NCBI RefSeq assembly: GCF_001294625.1
Contig: NZ_CP012677.1
Location: forward strand, 248,001-312,000
DNA: 64,000 nt
Origin: Arthrobacter alpinus
GTDB taxonomy: Bacteria > Actinomycetota > Actinomycetes > Actinomycetales > Micrococcaceae
Direction: 5' to 3'
Position 1 is the first letter of the stretch, and every line of letters starts with the position of its first letter. Below the pieces are notes generated by a model, which had not been told where the DNA came from, did no database searches, and was given only the letters and a program-made list of their open reading frames with translations. The translations under genes were made by a program, and so were the position numbers. This document shows positions 33,439 through 41,582 of the stretch, one piece after another.

Positions 33439-34509
33439 CTAGCCTTGGTTCTTAATGTTCTCTGCCCAGTACTTGCTCCACTCGGGCTCGTTCTTGTTCA
33501 CACGATCCCAGTTCACATCCATTTCCTTTAGGTCCAGGTCAGCCAACCATGAGGGCTCAGATGCCAAGGAGATCGTCGGGATTTGGAAGTACTTCTCGGC
33601 AAGCTTGCTCTGCTCGTCCTGGCCAACCAAGAAGGTAAGGAAGGCATCCGCGCCGGCTGAGGAAGGGCCGCCCTTGATCTTGGCTACGCCGTCAATCAAC
33701 ATCGGAGCACCTGAAGTGGGCACCACTGGAGTGAAGGGAGCCTTCTGCTTTTCGATCTGCAACATGATGTCTTGAAGGTTCCAGGCTGTGGCCGCAGCCT
33801 CCTGACGAGTGATGCGCAGGTACAGATCGGTGGGGTTGGCGGCGTAGACCTTGGTGTTGGCATCAAGCTTACGCAGCCAGTCGTAGCCTGCCTCCGCACT
33901 TCCGGCGCCGTCGTACTTCCTGTCGATCATGGATGCATAAATGCTGCGCATGGTTCCGGAGGCGAGGACGTCGCGGATAGCGATTTTGTCCTTCATCTCT
34001 GGAGCGATCAGATCATCCCAGTCCTTCGGCGCCTGCTCGGCGGTCATCATGTCATGGTTGTAGAAAATAACTTCAGCAAGTTTCATTTCACCGACCCAGA
34101 GACCATTAGGGTCACGCTGCGCGGCGGGCACAGCGTCGATGACATCCTGGGGCGCGGGGGAGAAGACGCCTTCAGTAGCGCCCTGCTGCATTTGCTGCTG
34201 AGTGCCACCCCACCAGATATCGCCCTGCGGGTTCGCTTTCTCGGCCTTGACACGCTCCAAGGCTTCCTGCGCGCCCAGGGTTAGTAGCTGCACTTTGCCA
34301 GCATATTTAGGGTTAGCTTTTTCAAAATCGGCCACTACTTCCGTAGCTAGGCCTTTATCGCGTGCGGTGTAGATAGTCAGTGAGCCAGATTCCTTGGAGC
34401 CGGCATCGTCGCCGGAGGCTGAGGTTGAGTCGAGACCGCAGCCTGTCATGCCCAGGCTAAGTGCGAGCCCGCCGGCAAGCAACATGAATCGCAGTGGATT
34501 TTTCGTCAT
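33439..34509 (-). CDS. ABC importer solute-binding lipoprotein (family 1, Fe/phosphonate-type)
   Basis: A 356-residue lipoprotein. The signal peptide MTKNPLRFMLLAGGLALSLG ends in the lipobox MTGC with Cys24. The mature part has LTIYTARDKGLATEVVADFEK and GDIWWGGTQQQMQQG, of the kind found in ferric-ion, phosphonate and polyamine binders. No YY iron-site pair was recognised, which argues for an organic ligand. GGAGATATCA precedes the ATG. It is the first structural gene after the ROK regulator and probably the most expressed of the operon. Confidence 0.9.
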   Translation of the reverse strand: MTKNPLRFMLLAGGLALSLGMTGCGLDSTSASGDDAGSKESGSLTIYTARDKGLATEVVADFEKANPKYAGKVQLLTLGAQEALERVKAEKANPQGDIWWGGTQQQMQQGATEGVFSPAPQDVIDAVPAAQRDPNGLWVGEMKLAEVIFYNHDMMTAEQAPKDWDDLIAPEMKDKIAIRDVLASGTMRSIYASMIDRKYDGAGSAEAGYDWLRKLDANTKVYAANPTDLYLRITRQEAAATAWNLQDIMLQIEKQKAPFTPVVPTSGAPMLIDGVAKIKGGPSSAGADAFLTFLVGQDEQSKLAEKYFQIPTISLASEPSWLADLDLKEMDVNWDRVNKNEPEWSKYWAENIKNQG

Positions 34510-34571
34510 TGATATCTCCTAGTGATTTTTGTCAGGTAGTTGGTTGGAAAATGAAAAAAGTGGTGTTCTGA

Positions 34572-35726
34572 TTAGCTCGCAGCTTCGGTAAACAAGGTTT
34601 CAGGTGCCTTCAGAACTTTGGCAATGGCACCGTGCAGGATCCCGGTACTGCCAAGTTCCGCGAAGACGACGTCGGCGGAGGAGGGTGCGGATCGCTGCAC
34701 CATTTCACGCAGTTCATCACGGGCAGTTTCGCCCAAGTGCACGGCGTGACCGGAAAAGATGACACGGGAGGGGTTGACGATGCAGACGCACACGATGGCG
34801 GCAAAGGCCCAGGCTTGGAGTACTTCAGCAAGTAGCTCGGCGGCTTGTGGTTGCGAAGATTGGCACAGGGATCCAATGACGTCTTCGCTGGGCAAGCGTA
34901 GACCGTTTTGGGCGCCCAGCTTTTGGATTCCCTGGGCGTTCCAGCGGGTTTCATAATCGCCGTGTTCCCCTTGCGGCTTGGCTTGCAGACTTTGCGGCAG
35001 GAAACCAATTTCCCCTGCAGAGCGGCTGGCCCCTTCGAGGACCTCGCCGTTGGCAATGATGGTTGCACCGATACCGTCATCCACGTGGATCAACACCAAG
35101 TTATCCACGCCGTTTCCTGCGCCAGAGCAACGTTCACCTAAAGCGATCAGGTTGACATCATTTTCCACGGTTGTGGGTAGTCCCGTTTTGGCCTCAAGTT
35201 CTTCAGCCAGACGGAGGTGGGCCATCGGACCAAACGCAGGGGCCAAGGCAAGGGAACCGTCGCTGGTCACCACACCCGGGAGGGCAATGACGATGTGGAC
35301 AGGTCGGATTTGAGCCCGTCCATGCACTTCGGTGACTGATGTGGCAATGCTTTCCACCGGGTGTGTCGGATCAAAATCATGTTCCTGGAAATCCAGCCGC
35401 AGGCCGTCGAGGTCGACCAATGAGCACCAGACCCGTGAAGCGGAAAATCCAACGACTGCCACAGTCACGGAGGAGCGGTTGAGCTCAAACAAAGTCCTGC
35501 GGCGTCCTCCGGTGGATTCCTGCTGGCCCAGTTCCCGGAGGTAGCCGGCATCACTAAGGTCCTGCACAATGCCTGTCACAGTTGAGGGGCTGTAGCCGGT
35601 CAACTGTGCCAAATCGGTCCTAGCCAAGGGGCCTGACGACAGCAAAGTGCTGAAGATTGCTCCAACACGGATCCGACGCAGGGCATTTCGTCCTGTGGGA
35701 GCCGAGGGCTGTGATTTAAGTAACAT
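34572..35726 (-). CDS. ROK-family transcriptional repressor
   Basis: A 384-residue protein from the ATG at 35726 (MLLKSQPSAP). The N-terminal winged helix (LARTDLAQLTGYSPSTVTGIV) is followed by a ROK sugar-kinase-like domain with ENDVNLIALGERCSGAG and HVDDGIGATIIANGEVLEGA and SAGEIGFLP. The Cys-rich zinc loop of many ROK proteins (CxCGxxGC) is not present; the place reads GEHGDYETRWNAQG. It should therefore be a ligand sensor without that zinc site. It is the first gene of the importer operon, and a perfect 10-bp inverted repeat overlaps its own start, so autorepression is likely. The ligand may be the imported compound or its phosphorylated product. Confidence 0.9.
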   Translation of the reverse strand: MLLKSQPSAPTGRNALRRIRVGAIFSTLLSSGPLARTDLAQLTGYSPSTVTGIVQDLSDAGYLRELGQQESTGGRRRTLFELNRSSVTVAVVGFSASRVWCSLVDLDGLRLDFQEHDFDPTHPVESIATSVTEVHGRAQIRPVHIVIALPGVVTSDGSLALAPAFGPMAHLRLAEELEAKTGLPTTVENDVNLIALGERCSGAGNGVDNLVLIHVDDGIGATIIANGEVLEGASRSAGEIGFLPQSLQAKPQGEHGDYETRWNAQGIQKLGAQNGLRLPSEDVIGSLCQSSQPQAAELLAEVLQAWAFAAIVCVCIVNPSRVIFSGHAVHLGETARDELREMVQRSAPSSADVVFAELGSTGILHGAIAKVLKAPETLFTEAAS

Positions 35727-35727
35727 A

Positions 35728-35754
35728 CTTACTTTATACTTTGAATAAAGTAAG
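35728..35754. promoter_or_regulatory. Probable ROK operator over the ROK start
   Basis: Arms CTTACTTTAT (35728-35737) and ATAAAGTAAG (35745-35754) match perfectly around a 7-base centre. The element begins 1 base upstream of the ROK start codon, overlapping the ribosome site. NagC/XylR-type ROK regulators bind AT-rich palindromes of this size. Confidence 0.65.
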
Positions 35755-36219
35755 AATGCAAGTGGCGTTCGCCACATTTCCCGGGGCTCGAGTTCGATTG
35801 TCGGCTAAAGGAATCCCCGGGGCATTTGGCAGCTCGGGGACGTCGGAATCGCTCACCGTGAATTTCAGCGGTTGCGCCCGGGCTTTAAGTCATGGCTGCA
35901 GTTGGTCAACCGGGAGGCTTTATCAACAGGCTGTCAGAGAGTGCACTTTCCTCAATACTCCACCGCCCGCCAACTCTTTGGGTATCAAAGCGGACGTCGT
36001 GAATGAGCGTGAGCAACCTTTCTGGGTGGACTCCCAAGCCTTTCGCTGGGCCATGTTTATCAAGGACTCCTTACGGCAGCTGTCCACATACGGCCGATTC
36101 GTTGCGAAACCCGTAGTTACCTGATGCGAAACATCGGTATCTCGCGGTTGCGCACAACCGCTGAGGCGTGTCCTTGGGGATTCGCAATGATGGTCCAACT
36201 TGGGCTATAGACTCTGCAA
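35755..36219. other. 465-base intergenic stretch, nothing recognised
   Basis: Lies between the divergent ROK and cardiolipin-synthase-like genes and should hold the promoters of both. The only open frame (35741-36124, +) starts inside the ROK operator and has no family-like phrases. No hairpin terminator or RNA gene was seen. Confidence 0.4.
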
Positions 36220-37476
36220 ATGAACGAATCGTTGCCGGAGCCCGTAGTTGACGTCATCCGAAAGACCGTGGGCCGCTCGCTGTTGGCGTTCGCCGCAGTT
36301 CAGGGTGCAGTGATCGGGGGCCTTGTCGTCCTAGACATGGTCAAAAAGAAGGGTCGGAGCAAGCGCAAGGGCTTCCCTCACCCGGGCATTTTTGACAGGA
36401 CAGTCGCTGATACTGATATTACGACCTACACCTTTGGCGCGGACCTGTACCGTGACATGCTCCAAGCTATCCACGAAGCAAAAGACTGCATCCTGATAGA
36501 AACTTACATCTGGAAAAATGATGAAACCGGTCAACAGTTCAAGAACGCCATCAACGATGCGGCTGGGCGTGGCGTCAAGGTTTTCATCATTTACGACGGA
36601 TTCGCGAACCTGGTTGTGCCGTCCTCTTTCTTCCAGTTCCATCCGGACATCCGCGTCCACCGCTTCCCCGTGCTGCGCACCTCGATGCTCACTCAAACCC
36701 TGCGCAGCACCGGACTGGACCACCGCAAGCTCCTGATCGTGGATGGACAGATTGGTTTCGTGGGCGGCTACAACATCGGGTCCCTGTACGCCACGGAATG
36801 GCGAGACACGCATCTGCGGCTGGTGGGCCCGTCCGTCTGGGATCTGCGCCAGGCGTTCGTGAACGTCTGGAACGAAAACGCGTCCGGAACCACACCTGAA
36901 GTTCCCCACACCACACCGGAGGTTTGGGAACCGCGGATCCGTGCGGTCAACAACATTCCGGCAAACCTTGTCTACCCGATCCGCGGCGTCTACCTGGACG
37001 CAATCACCCGCGCCACCCATCACATTTATGTCACCATGGCCTACTTCATCCCGGACCAGCAAATCCTGCGGGCATTGCAGGCTGCCAGCAGGCGAGGCGT
37101 TGACGTGCGCATTATTCTTCCTAGGGATTCAAACCACGTCCTCTCCGACTGGCTCTCCCGCGGGTTTTACCGCTCCCTACTCGAGGACGGGGTGACCATA
37201 CTCCTCTACCGTGACGCGATGATTCACGCCAAAACGGCCACCATAGACGGGAGCTGGTCAACGGTGGGCAGCGCCAATATCGATAGGCTGAGCCTAACTG
37301 GGAACTATGAAATCAATCTCGAAATTCACGATGAAGGTTTCGCCTCAGATATGCAGAAGATATTCGAATTCGACAGCCGGAACTGCGAGGAACTGACGAT
37401 CGCGGAATGGCAGCAGCGTTCGCCGCTTGCCCGGTTCAGCGAAACCGTCCTGATTCCTCTCCGGCCCCTCCTCTAG
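36220..37476 (+). CDS. Cardiolipin synthase-like phospholipase D family protein
   Basis: A 418-residue protein with an N-terminal membrane helix (LLAFAAVQGAVIGGLVVLDMV, about residues 20-41) and two HKD sites: LDHRKLLIVDGQIGFVGGYN (about residues 166-186) and IHAKTATIDGSWSTVGSANID (about 336-356). Such enzymes join phosphatidylglycerol units or transfer phosphatidyl groups at the membrane. The pattern fits the bacterial cardiolipin synthase / PLD-nuclease-like group without an N-terminal PLDc_N pair of helices, so its true lipid substrate is uncertain. It is a single-gene unit, closed by the strong hairpin at 37568-37607. Confidence 0.85.
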   Translation: MNESLPEPVVDVIRKTVGRSLLAFAAVQGAVIGGLVVLDMVKKKGRSKRKGFPHPGIFDRTVADTDITTYTFGADLYRDMLQAIHEAKDCILIETYIWKNDETGQQFKNAINDAAGRGVKVFIIYDGFANLVVPSSFFQFHPDIRVHRFPVLRTSMLTQTLRSTGLDHRKLLIVDGQIGFVGGYNIGSLYATEWRDTHLRLVGPSVWDLRQAFVNVWNENASGTTPEVPHTTPEVWEPRIRAVNNIPANLVYPIRGVYLDAITRATHHIYVTMAYFIPDQQILRALQAASRRGVDVRIILPRDSNHVLSDWLSRGFYRSLLEDGVTILLYRDAMIHAKTATIDGSWSTVGSANIDRLSLTGNYEINLEIHDEGFASDMQKIFEFDSRNCEELTIAEWQQRSPLARFSETVLIPLRPLL

Positions 37477-37567
37477 GCACCGACTCATGGCCGCTGGGCT
37501 GATCGCTTTGGTCCTATACTCATCCAGTAATTGTGGATCTTCCGGCGTCGTATCTTTGGCTGAGGAC

Positions 37568-37607
37568 GCCTAAGTCCCACCCTGATATTTCAGAGTGGGA
37601 CTTAGGC
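37568..37607. terminator. Strong 13-bp hairpin between convergent genes
   Basis: Arms GCCTAAGTCCCAC (37568-37580) and GTGGGACTTAGGC (37595-37607) pair perfectly around a 14-base loop and are followed by AAATAA. It stands between the cardiolipin-synthase-like gene and the convergent small membrane gene, so it can end transcription from both sides. Confidence 0.85.
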
Positions 37608-37629
37608 AAATAACGGATAGATTGTGCGT

Positions 37630-37785
37630 CTAGACCTTGTTTCGTACCTGGCGCAGGACTGCCATCACAGCGCCTACGACCAAGAGGATGATTCCGATCC
37701 AAAGTAGAAATGCTGCAGCCTTCACTGCAATGCCGAGGACGAGAAGTACGATTCCAACAATGATAAGTGCCAATACGATTCCCAT
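37630..37785 (-). CDS. Small two-helix membrane protein (DUF6131-like)
   Basis: A 51-residue protein, MGIVLALIIVGIVLLVLG then IAVKAAAFLLWIGIILLVVG then AVMAVLRQVRNKV. Two hydrophobic helices are joined by a Lys-containing turn and end in a positively charged tail. An ATG five codons further upstream (37800) is an alternative. Very small membrane proteins with a KxxxLWxIGIILLVVG phrase are widespread in actinobacteria (DUF6131) and have no known function. GGGGA lies close to the start. It is convergent to the cardiolipin-synthase-like gene across a strong terminator. Confidence 0.65.
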   Translation of the reverse strand: MGIVLALIIVGIVLLVLGIAVKAAAFLLWIGIILLVVGAVMAVLRQVRNKV

Positions 37786-37800
37786 TTCCCCAACGTACAT

Positions 37801-38355
37801 CCATGGCTAATCAGAGGCAAGCAGAACCTGAGAATAGTTTTTATGAAAATACTTTCGAAACTCGGATGGCTGGCAAGCTGTGTTCTTCGCATGTTCGGGT
37901 GTCGCCGGCCGGGCGTGGACGAGTCTGAATAGTCCGGAGGCATTCGGGGGTTGACAATGACCGCCGTGGCTCGACCCATAGCAATGATAGCAATGAGTAG
38001 GGCTTGCCCTCCGGGCAGAGAGCAGGGTCCGGGTGGTGTGACCGGTGGGGGATGAGGAGTTGGCCGGGCATCGCATGGCGATACTTTAGTCATTGTGGGT
38101 GACGATGCTGCCTCCGCGGTCCAGGGTTCGTTGGTGGCGTCATCGTGACGGCGAGACCCGCCGTTCCGACCGGAGCGCTGCGTTATCCCAGACGGTGTCC
38201 TCAAGCTGGTTTTGTTGGTTCAGCCAGTGGCCGCCGGCTTGCCCGTTCTTGGCCGCTGCCGTTTCCGCACGAAGTGGCCCCTTCCCACCGGCGGCCATGG
38301 TAAACAATAGTCATTGGCATGAGTGTTTGGCAGAGAAGCAGGAGCGGGCGCGATA
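37801..38355. other. 555-base stretch without a recognisable gene
   Basis: Open frames on both strands here have no family-like phrases and low-complexity Pro/Arg-rich composition, as expected of non-coding high-GC DNA. It ends at insertion-sequence debris (38356-38705), so part of it may be old mobile DNA. Confidence 0.4.
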
Positions 38356-38705
38356 ATGATCGTGAACAGCACCGAGCGGGACGAGGCGGCCTTACGGGCA
38401 GGGAAAATACCTTGCCCGGCGGGCTGTTCGAACCGGCTGCGCCGTCACGGGCACGACCGCACTGGCGGCCAAGGCTGCCGGGCCGGCTCGTACAACTTCC
38501 ACCATCGACACTCAGGAATCAGCTTCCACACACCAGCAAACGGCCACTGTGGACTGGTCGGGGAAGTCGCTGCGCAACGCTCCGAAACACTCGCCGCAGC
38601 ACGGGGAAAACACCCCAACCGCTTCAACAAAACCCCGACCCTAAAATTCTTGACCTAACCGGGCCCGCCTGGATCAACCAACCCAAGGAAACACTGAAAA
38701 ACTAG
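38356..38705 (+). pseudogene. Insertion-sequence debris: DUF6431-like start joined to an IS3-type integrase end
   Basis: The frame from ATG 38356 begins MIVNSTERDEAALRAGKIPC and PAGCSNRLRRHGHDRTGG, like the N-terminal zinc-finger part of DUF6431-type transposase helpers. From about 38485 it turns into the C-terminus of an IS3-family integrase: YNFHHRHSGISFHTPANGH, then GEVAAQRSETLAAARGKHPN. Near 38650 a frameshift is needed to continue LDLTGPAWINQPKETLKN to the TAG at 38705. It is therefore a join of two different elements, both dead. Confidence 0.6.
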
Positions 38706-38804
38706 CCGCCTAACTCCCGCTGGTACCGACCGACTTGAAAAATTCCGCCACCAATGTCAGCAGTGAGCAGGGCTGCGGGTTGATCCAGCGCTAAAGATCC
38801 TGCG

Positions 38805-39425
38805 CTAAACGAGCCCGACAAGTCGTTGCGCGTACCGGACGTAGTCGTTGGCAATGGAACCCGGGGAGAGTGGACCTGCCGTGCTGAACCACTGCGAGAT
38901 GCCGGTGCACATGGTGATCAGTGCACGCGCAAGCTGGGAAGCGTCGGCCACATCGAAGGCGCCCCGTGTGGCCCCGAGCCGCAGAATGTCGATGAGCAGG
39001 TACTCCTGTCGGTCTCGCGCGGCGATGCTTCGCGCCTGCGCCTCCGGCTCCAGGCTGCGCAGCTCGGTCGAGGCGAGGAACGCCAGTTCCCTCCTGTGAG
39101 CGTGAAATAGGGCCAGGCACTGGATGTGCAGCCCCAATTGGAGCACGACGTCGTCGCCGGCCTCGGCATGCGCAGCCAGGCTCCGCCGCCAAAGATCATC
39201 CATGGCGAGGTCCATGATGGCCACGATGATCGCGTGCTTTGAAGCGAAGTGGTAGTAGAGCCCCGGCAATGACAACCCTGCGGCTCGTGCAAGGGTGCGG
39301 GTGCTTGTGCCGTGGTAACCATGTGCCACAAACGTCTTTACTGCGCAGCGCAGCAGCGGCGGCAACGAGTCCTGCTCAAAGTTACGCCAATCCATCTCGC
39401 CCATCGGCTCCGTGTCGACCTCCAT
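38805..39425 (-). CDS. TetR-family transcriptional regulator
   Basis: A 206-residue regulator, ATG at 39425 behind GGAGGGCAGCA. The helix-turn-helix is TSTRTLARAAGLSLPGLYYH (about residues 40-59), followed by FASKHAIIVAIMD. The ligand domain resembles the KstR/FadR-like group that senses acyl-CoAs. It is transcribed away from the SDR-ACAD-kinase operon, and a near-palindrome (39509-39526) lies between them. It likely represses that operon and itself until a CoA thioester of the substrate appears. Confidence 0.9.
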   Translation of the reverse strand: MEVDTEPMGEMDWRNFEQDSLPPLLRCAVKTFVAHGYHGTSTRTLARAAGLSLPGLYYHFASKHAIIVAIMDLAMDDLWRRSLAAHAEAGDDVVLQLGLHIQCLALFHAHRRELAFLASTELRSLEPEAQARSIAARDRQEYLLIDILRLGATRGAFDVADASQLARALITMCTGISQWFSTAGPLSPGSIANDYVRYAQRLVGLV

Positions 39426-39508
39426 TGCTGCCCTCCAGGTCTGCCGGATCAAATCCAGTCATGCGTCATGTGCTTGACACGCTGGGTGTGCCCGTCCAAA
39501 ATGAGTTT

Positions 39509-39526
39509 ACCGAACGATCGCTCAGT
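39509..39526. promoter_or_regulatory. Probable TetR operator
   Basis: ACCGAACGATCGCTCAGT reads 14 of 18 positions the same on the opposite strand, centred on CGATCG. Its place, 15 bases before the SDR start in the divergent region, and its CGAACGATCG type fit operators of acyl-CoA-sensing TetR proteins. Confidence 0.55.
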
Positions 39527-39540
39527 ACCGAGGATAACGG

Positions 39541-40332
39541 ATGCACATGAATCATGACAATGAAGTCAATGCTCGCCGCCTGACAGGCAAGACCGCCCTG
39601 GTTACCGGCGCCAGCCGCGGAATCGGGCTCGCCATCGCCCAGCGGCTGGTCGCCGAGGGTGCCCGGGTCGCCATTACGGCCCGCAAGGCCGATCCTCTCG
39701 CCGCGGCCGCTGCGTCCTTTCCCGCCGGAAGCGTGATCTTCGTGGCTGGCAAAAGTGATGACCCAGTTCATCGTGCCGAGGTTCTGAGCACCATAGCCGA
39801 CGAATTCGGTGGGCTTGACATCCTCGTCAACAACGCGGGGATCAACCCGGTGTACGGGCCCTTGATGGGTTTGGATCTGGATGGCGCCCGCAAAATGATC
39901 GAGGTGAATGTGCTCGGCACACTGGCTTGGATTCAAGGCGCGTACCGCCATGAACGCCTAGACTTCGCAGCGCGCAAAGGCTCGGTAATTAACATTGCTT
40001 CAGTGACCGGCTACACGCCCGCCGAAGGAATTGGAATGTACGGCATTACGAAGGCCGCCATCATCCACCTCACACGCACACTCGCCGTCGAGCTTGGTCC
40101 CGACATTCGCATCAATGCTGTTGCTCCGGCCGTCGTGAAGACCCAGTTTGCCCGCGCACTGTATGAAGGAAAGGAAAAGGATGTGGAAGCTGCTTACCCG
40201 CTCGGCCGCCTTGGCACCCCTGAGGACATCGCCGGTGCCGTCGCCTATTTCGCGTCACATGACTCCTCCTGGGTGACGGGCCAGACGTTGACCCTCGACG
40301 GCGGACTGCTCGCGGCCGGGGGCACAGCGTGA
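39541..40332 (+). CDS. Short-chain dehydrogenase/reductase
   Basis: A 263-residue classical SDR. NAD(P) loop TGASRGIGLAIAQRL (about residues 18-32), NNAGINPVYG, catalytic Ser in VINIASVTGYT, and YGITKAAIIHLTR with Tyr and Lys. The start is ATG 39541, preceded by GAGGATAACGG; another ATG is two codons on. It probably oxidises a hydroxyacyl compound or alcohol in the cluster pathway. The following acyl-CoA dehydrogenase gene overlaps its stop (GTGA). Confidence 0.92.
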   Translation: MHMNHDNEVNARRLTGKTALVTGASRGIGLAIAQRLVAEGARVAITARKADPLAAAAASFPAGSVIFVAGKSDDPVHRAEVLSTIADEFGGLDILVNNAGINPVYGPLMGLDLDGARKMIEVNVLGTLAWIQGAYRHERLDFAARKGSVINIASVTGYTPAEGIGMYGITKAAIIHLTRTLAVELGPDIRINAVAPAVVKTQFARALYEGKEKDVEAAYPLGRLGTPEDIAGAVAYFASHDSSWVTGQTLTLDGGLLAAGGTA

Positions 40333-41582
40333 GCGAGCTGCCTGCAGAGTTTGAGGACCTGCGCCTGCGTACCCGCGCATTCATCCGCACCGTCGTGGTC
40401 CCCGCCGAGCCCGCCCCCGGCGTCCGCCTCGGCGAAGAACTGCGCGCCACACTGATGGCCGCCGCCAAGGAGGCTGGCGTCTTCGCACCACATGTTCCGC
40501 GTGAATACGGTGGTCAGGGCGTGCCGATCGAGCACTGGTCGGCCATCTTCCAGGAAGCTGGCTACTCGCCGATCGGTGCGAGCGTACTGAACTGTATGGC
40601 GCCCGATGAGGGCAATATGCACATGCTCAATCTCATCGCCACTGAGGAGCAGAAGCGGCGTTACCTGGCGCCCCTCGCGGCAGGGGAGATACGTTCGTGT
40701 TTCGCCATGACCGAGCCACACCCCGGGGCCGGATCCGACCCGGCCGCCTTGCTGACCGAGGCGGTGCGTGTCAAGGGTGGTTGGTTGATAAACGGCCACA
40801 AGCGCTTCATCAGTGGTGCGGAGCTGGCCGGCTTCGTCATCGTCATGGCGCAGAACGCTGCCAGCGACGGTGTGCCGGCTGGGGCGACCATGCTGCTGGT
40901 GGACATGGATCATCCCGGTGTCAGGATTGGCGCGCAAATCCAAGCCATTGACCGAGCCATCGCAGGAGGGCACCCGCATGTGCACTTCGAGGACTGCTTT
41001 GTCACCGATGACGCCGTACTGGGTGCCCCGGGCGAGGGTTTCCGCTACGCCCAGATACGGTTGGGGCCAGCGCGCCTCACACACTGCATGCGTTGGCTGG
41101 GACTGGCTCGCCGTTCGCTGGACATTGTGCTCGACCGCACAAACGAACGTGAGATCTTCGGGCATCGGATGGCGGAGCTTGGCATCGCACAGGACATGCT
41201 CGCCCTTTCGGTGATTGACATCGAGACATCCGATGCGATCATCACCAAGACCGCGGCACTGCTGGAGACCGATCCGAAGGCCGGATCTGCCTTGTCCTCG
41301 ATTGCCAAGGTGCACTGTTCCGAGGCGATCTTTCGGGTCATTGACCGTGCGATTCAGCTTTGTGGCGGTGATGGCGTCACCGACAACCTGCCGCTGGCAG
41401 CGTTTATGAACGAGGTGCGTCCGTTCCGTATCTACGACGGCTCGAACGAGACGCACAAATGGGCGATCTCCCGCCGGGCATCCTCGCGGCGACGCAAGGA
41501 AGTCGCTGCCGGAGCAGCGCGCATGGACATTTTCGACGCGGACACGGCCTGTGTGAAAAGTGCTGGCGGGGCTCACCGATGA
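40329..41582 (+). CDS. Acyl-CoA dehydrogenase (ACAD10/11-like partner)
   Basis: A 417-residue FAD enzyme, GTG start at 40329 overlapping the SDR stop. Family phrases: FAMTEPHPGAGSDPAAL, GHKRFISGAELAGFVIVMAQ and, near the C-terminus, FRIYDGSNETHKWAISRR. It overlaps by ATGA with an APH-like kinase gene. In mammalian ACAD10/11 and bacterial levulinate-type pathways, an APH-like kinase phosphorylates a 4-hydroxyacyl-CoA and an ACAD-type protein then removes phosphate to give the enoyl-CoA. Separate but coupled genes for both parts suggest the same use here. The short tail after AAGAARMD is not family-like. Confidence 0.9.
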   Translation: MSELPAEFEDLRLRTRAFIRTVVVPAEPAPGVRLGEELRATLMAAAKEAGVFAPHVPREYGGQGVPIEHWSAIFQEAGYSPIGASVLNCMAPDEGNMHMLNLIATEEQKRRYLAPLAAGEIRSCFAMTEPHPGAGSDPAALLTEAVRVKGGWLINGHKRFISGAELAGFVIVMAQNAASDGVPAGATMLLVDMDHPGVRIGAQIQAIDRAIAGGHPHVHFEDCFVTDDAVLGAPGEGFRYAQIRLGPARLTHCMRWLGLARRSLDIVLDRTNEREIFGHRMAELGIAQDMLALSVIDIETSDAIITKTAALLETDPKAGSALSSIAKVHCSEAIFRVIDRAIQLCGGDGVTDNLPLAAFMNEVRPFRIYDGSNETHKWAISRRASSRRRKEVAAGAARMDIFDADTACVKSAGGAHR

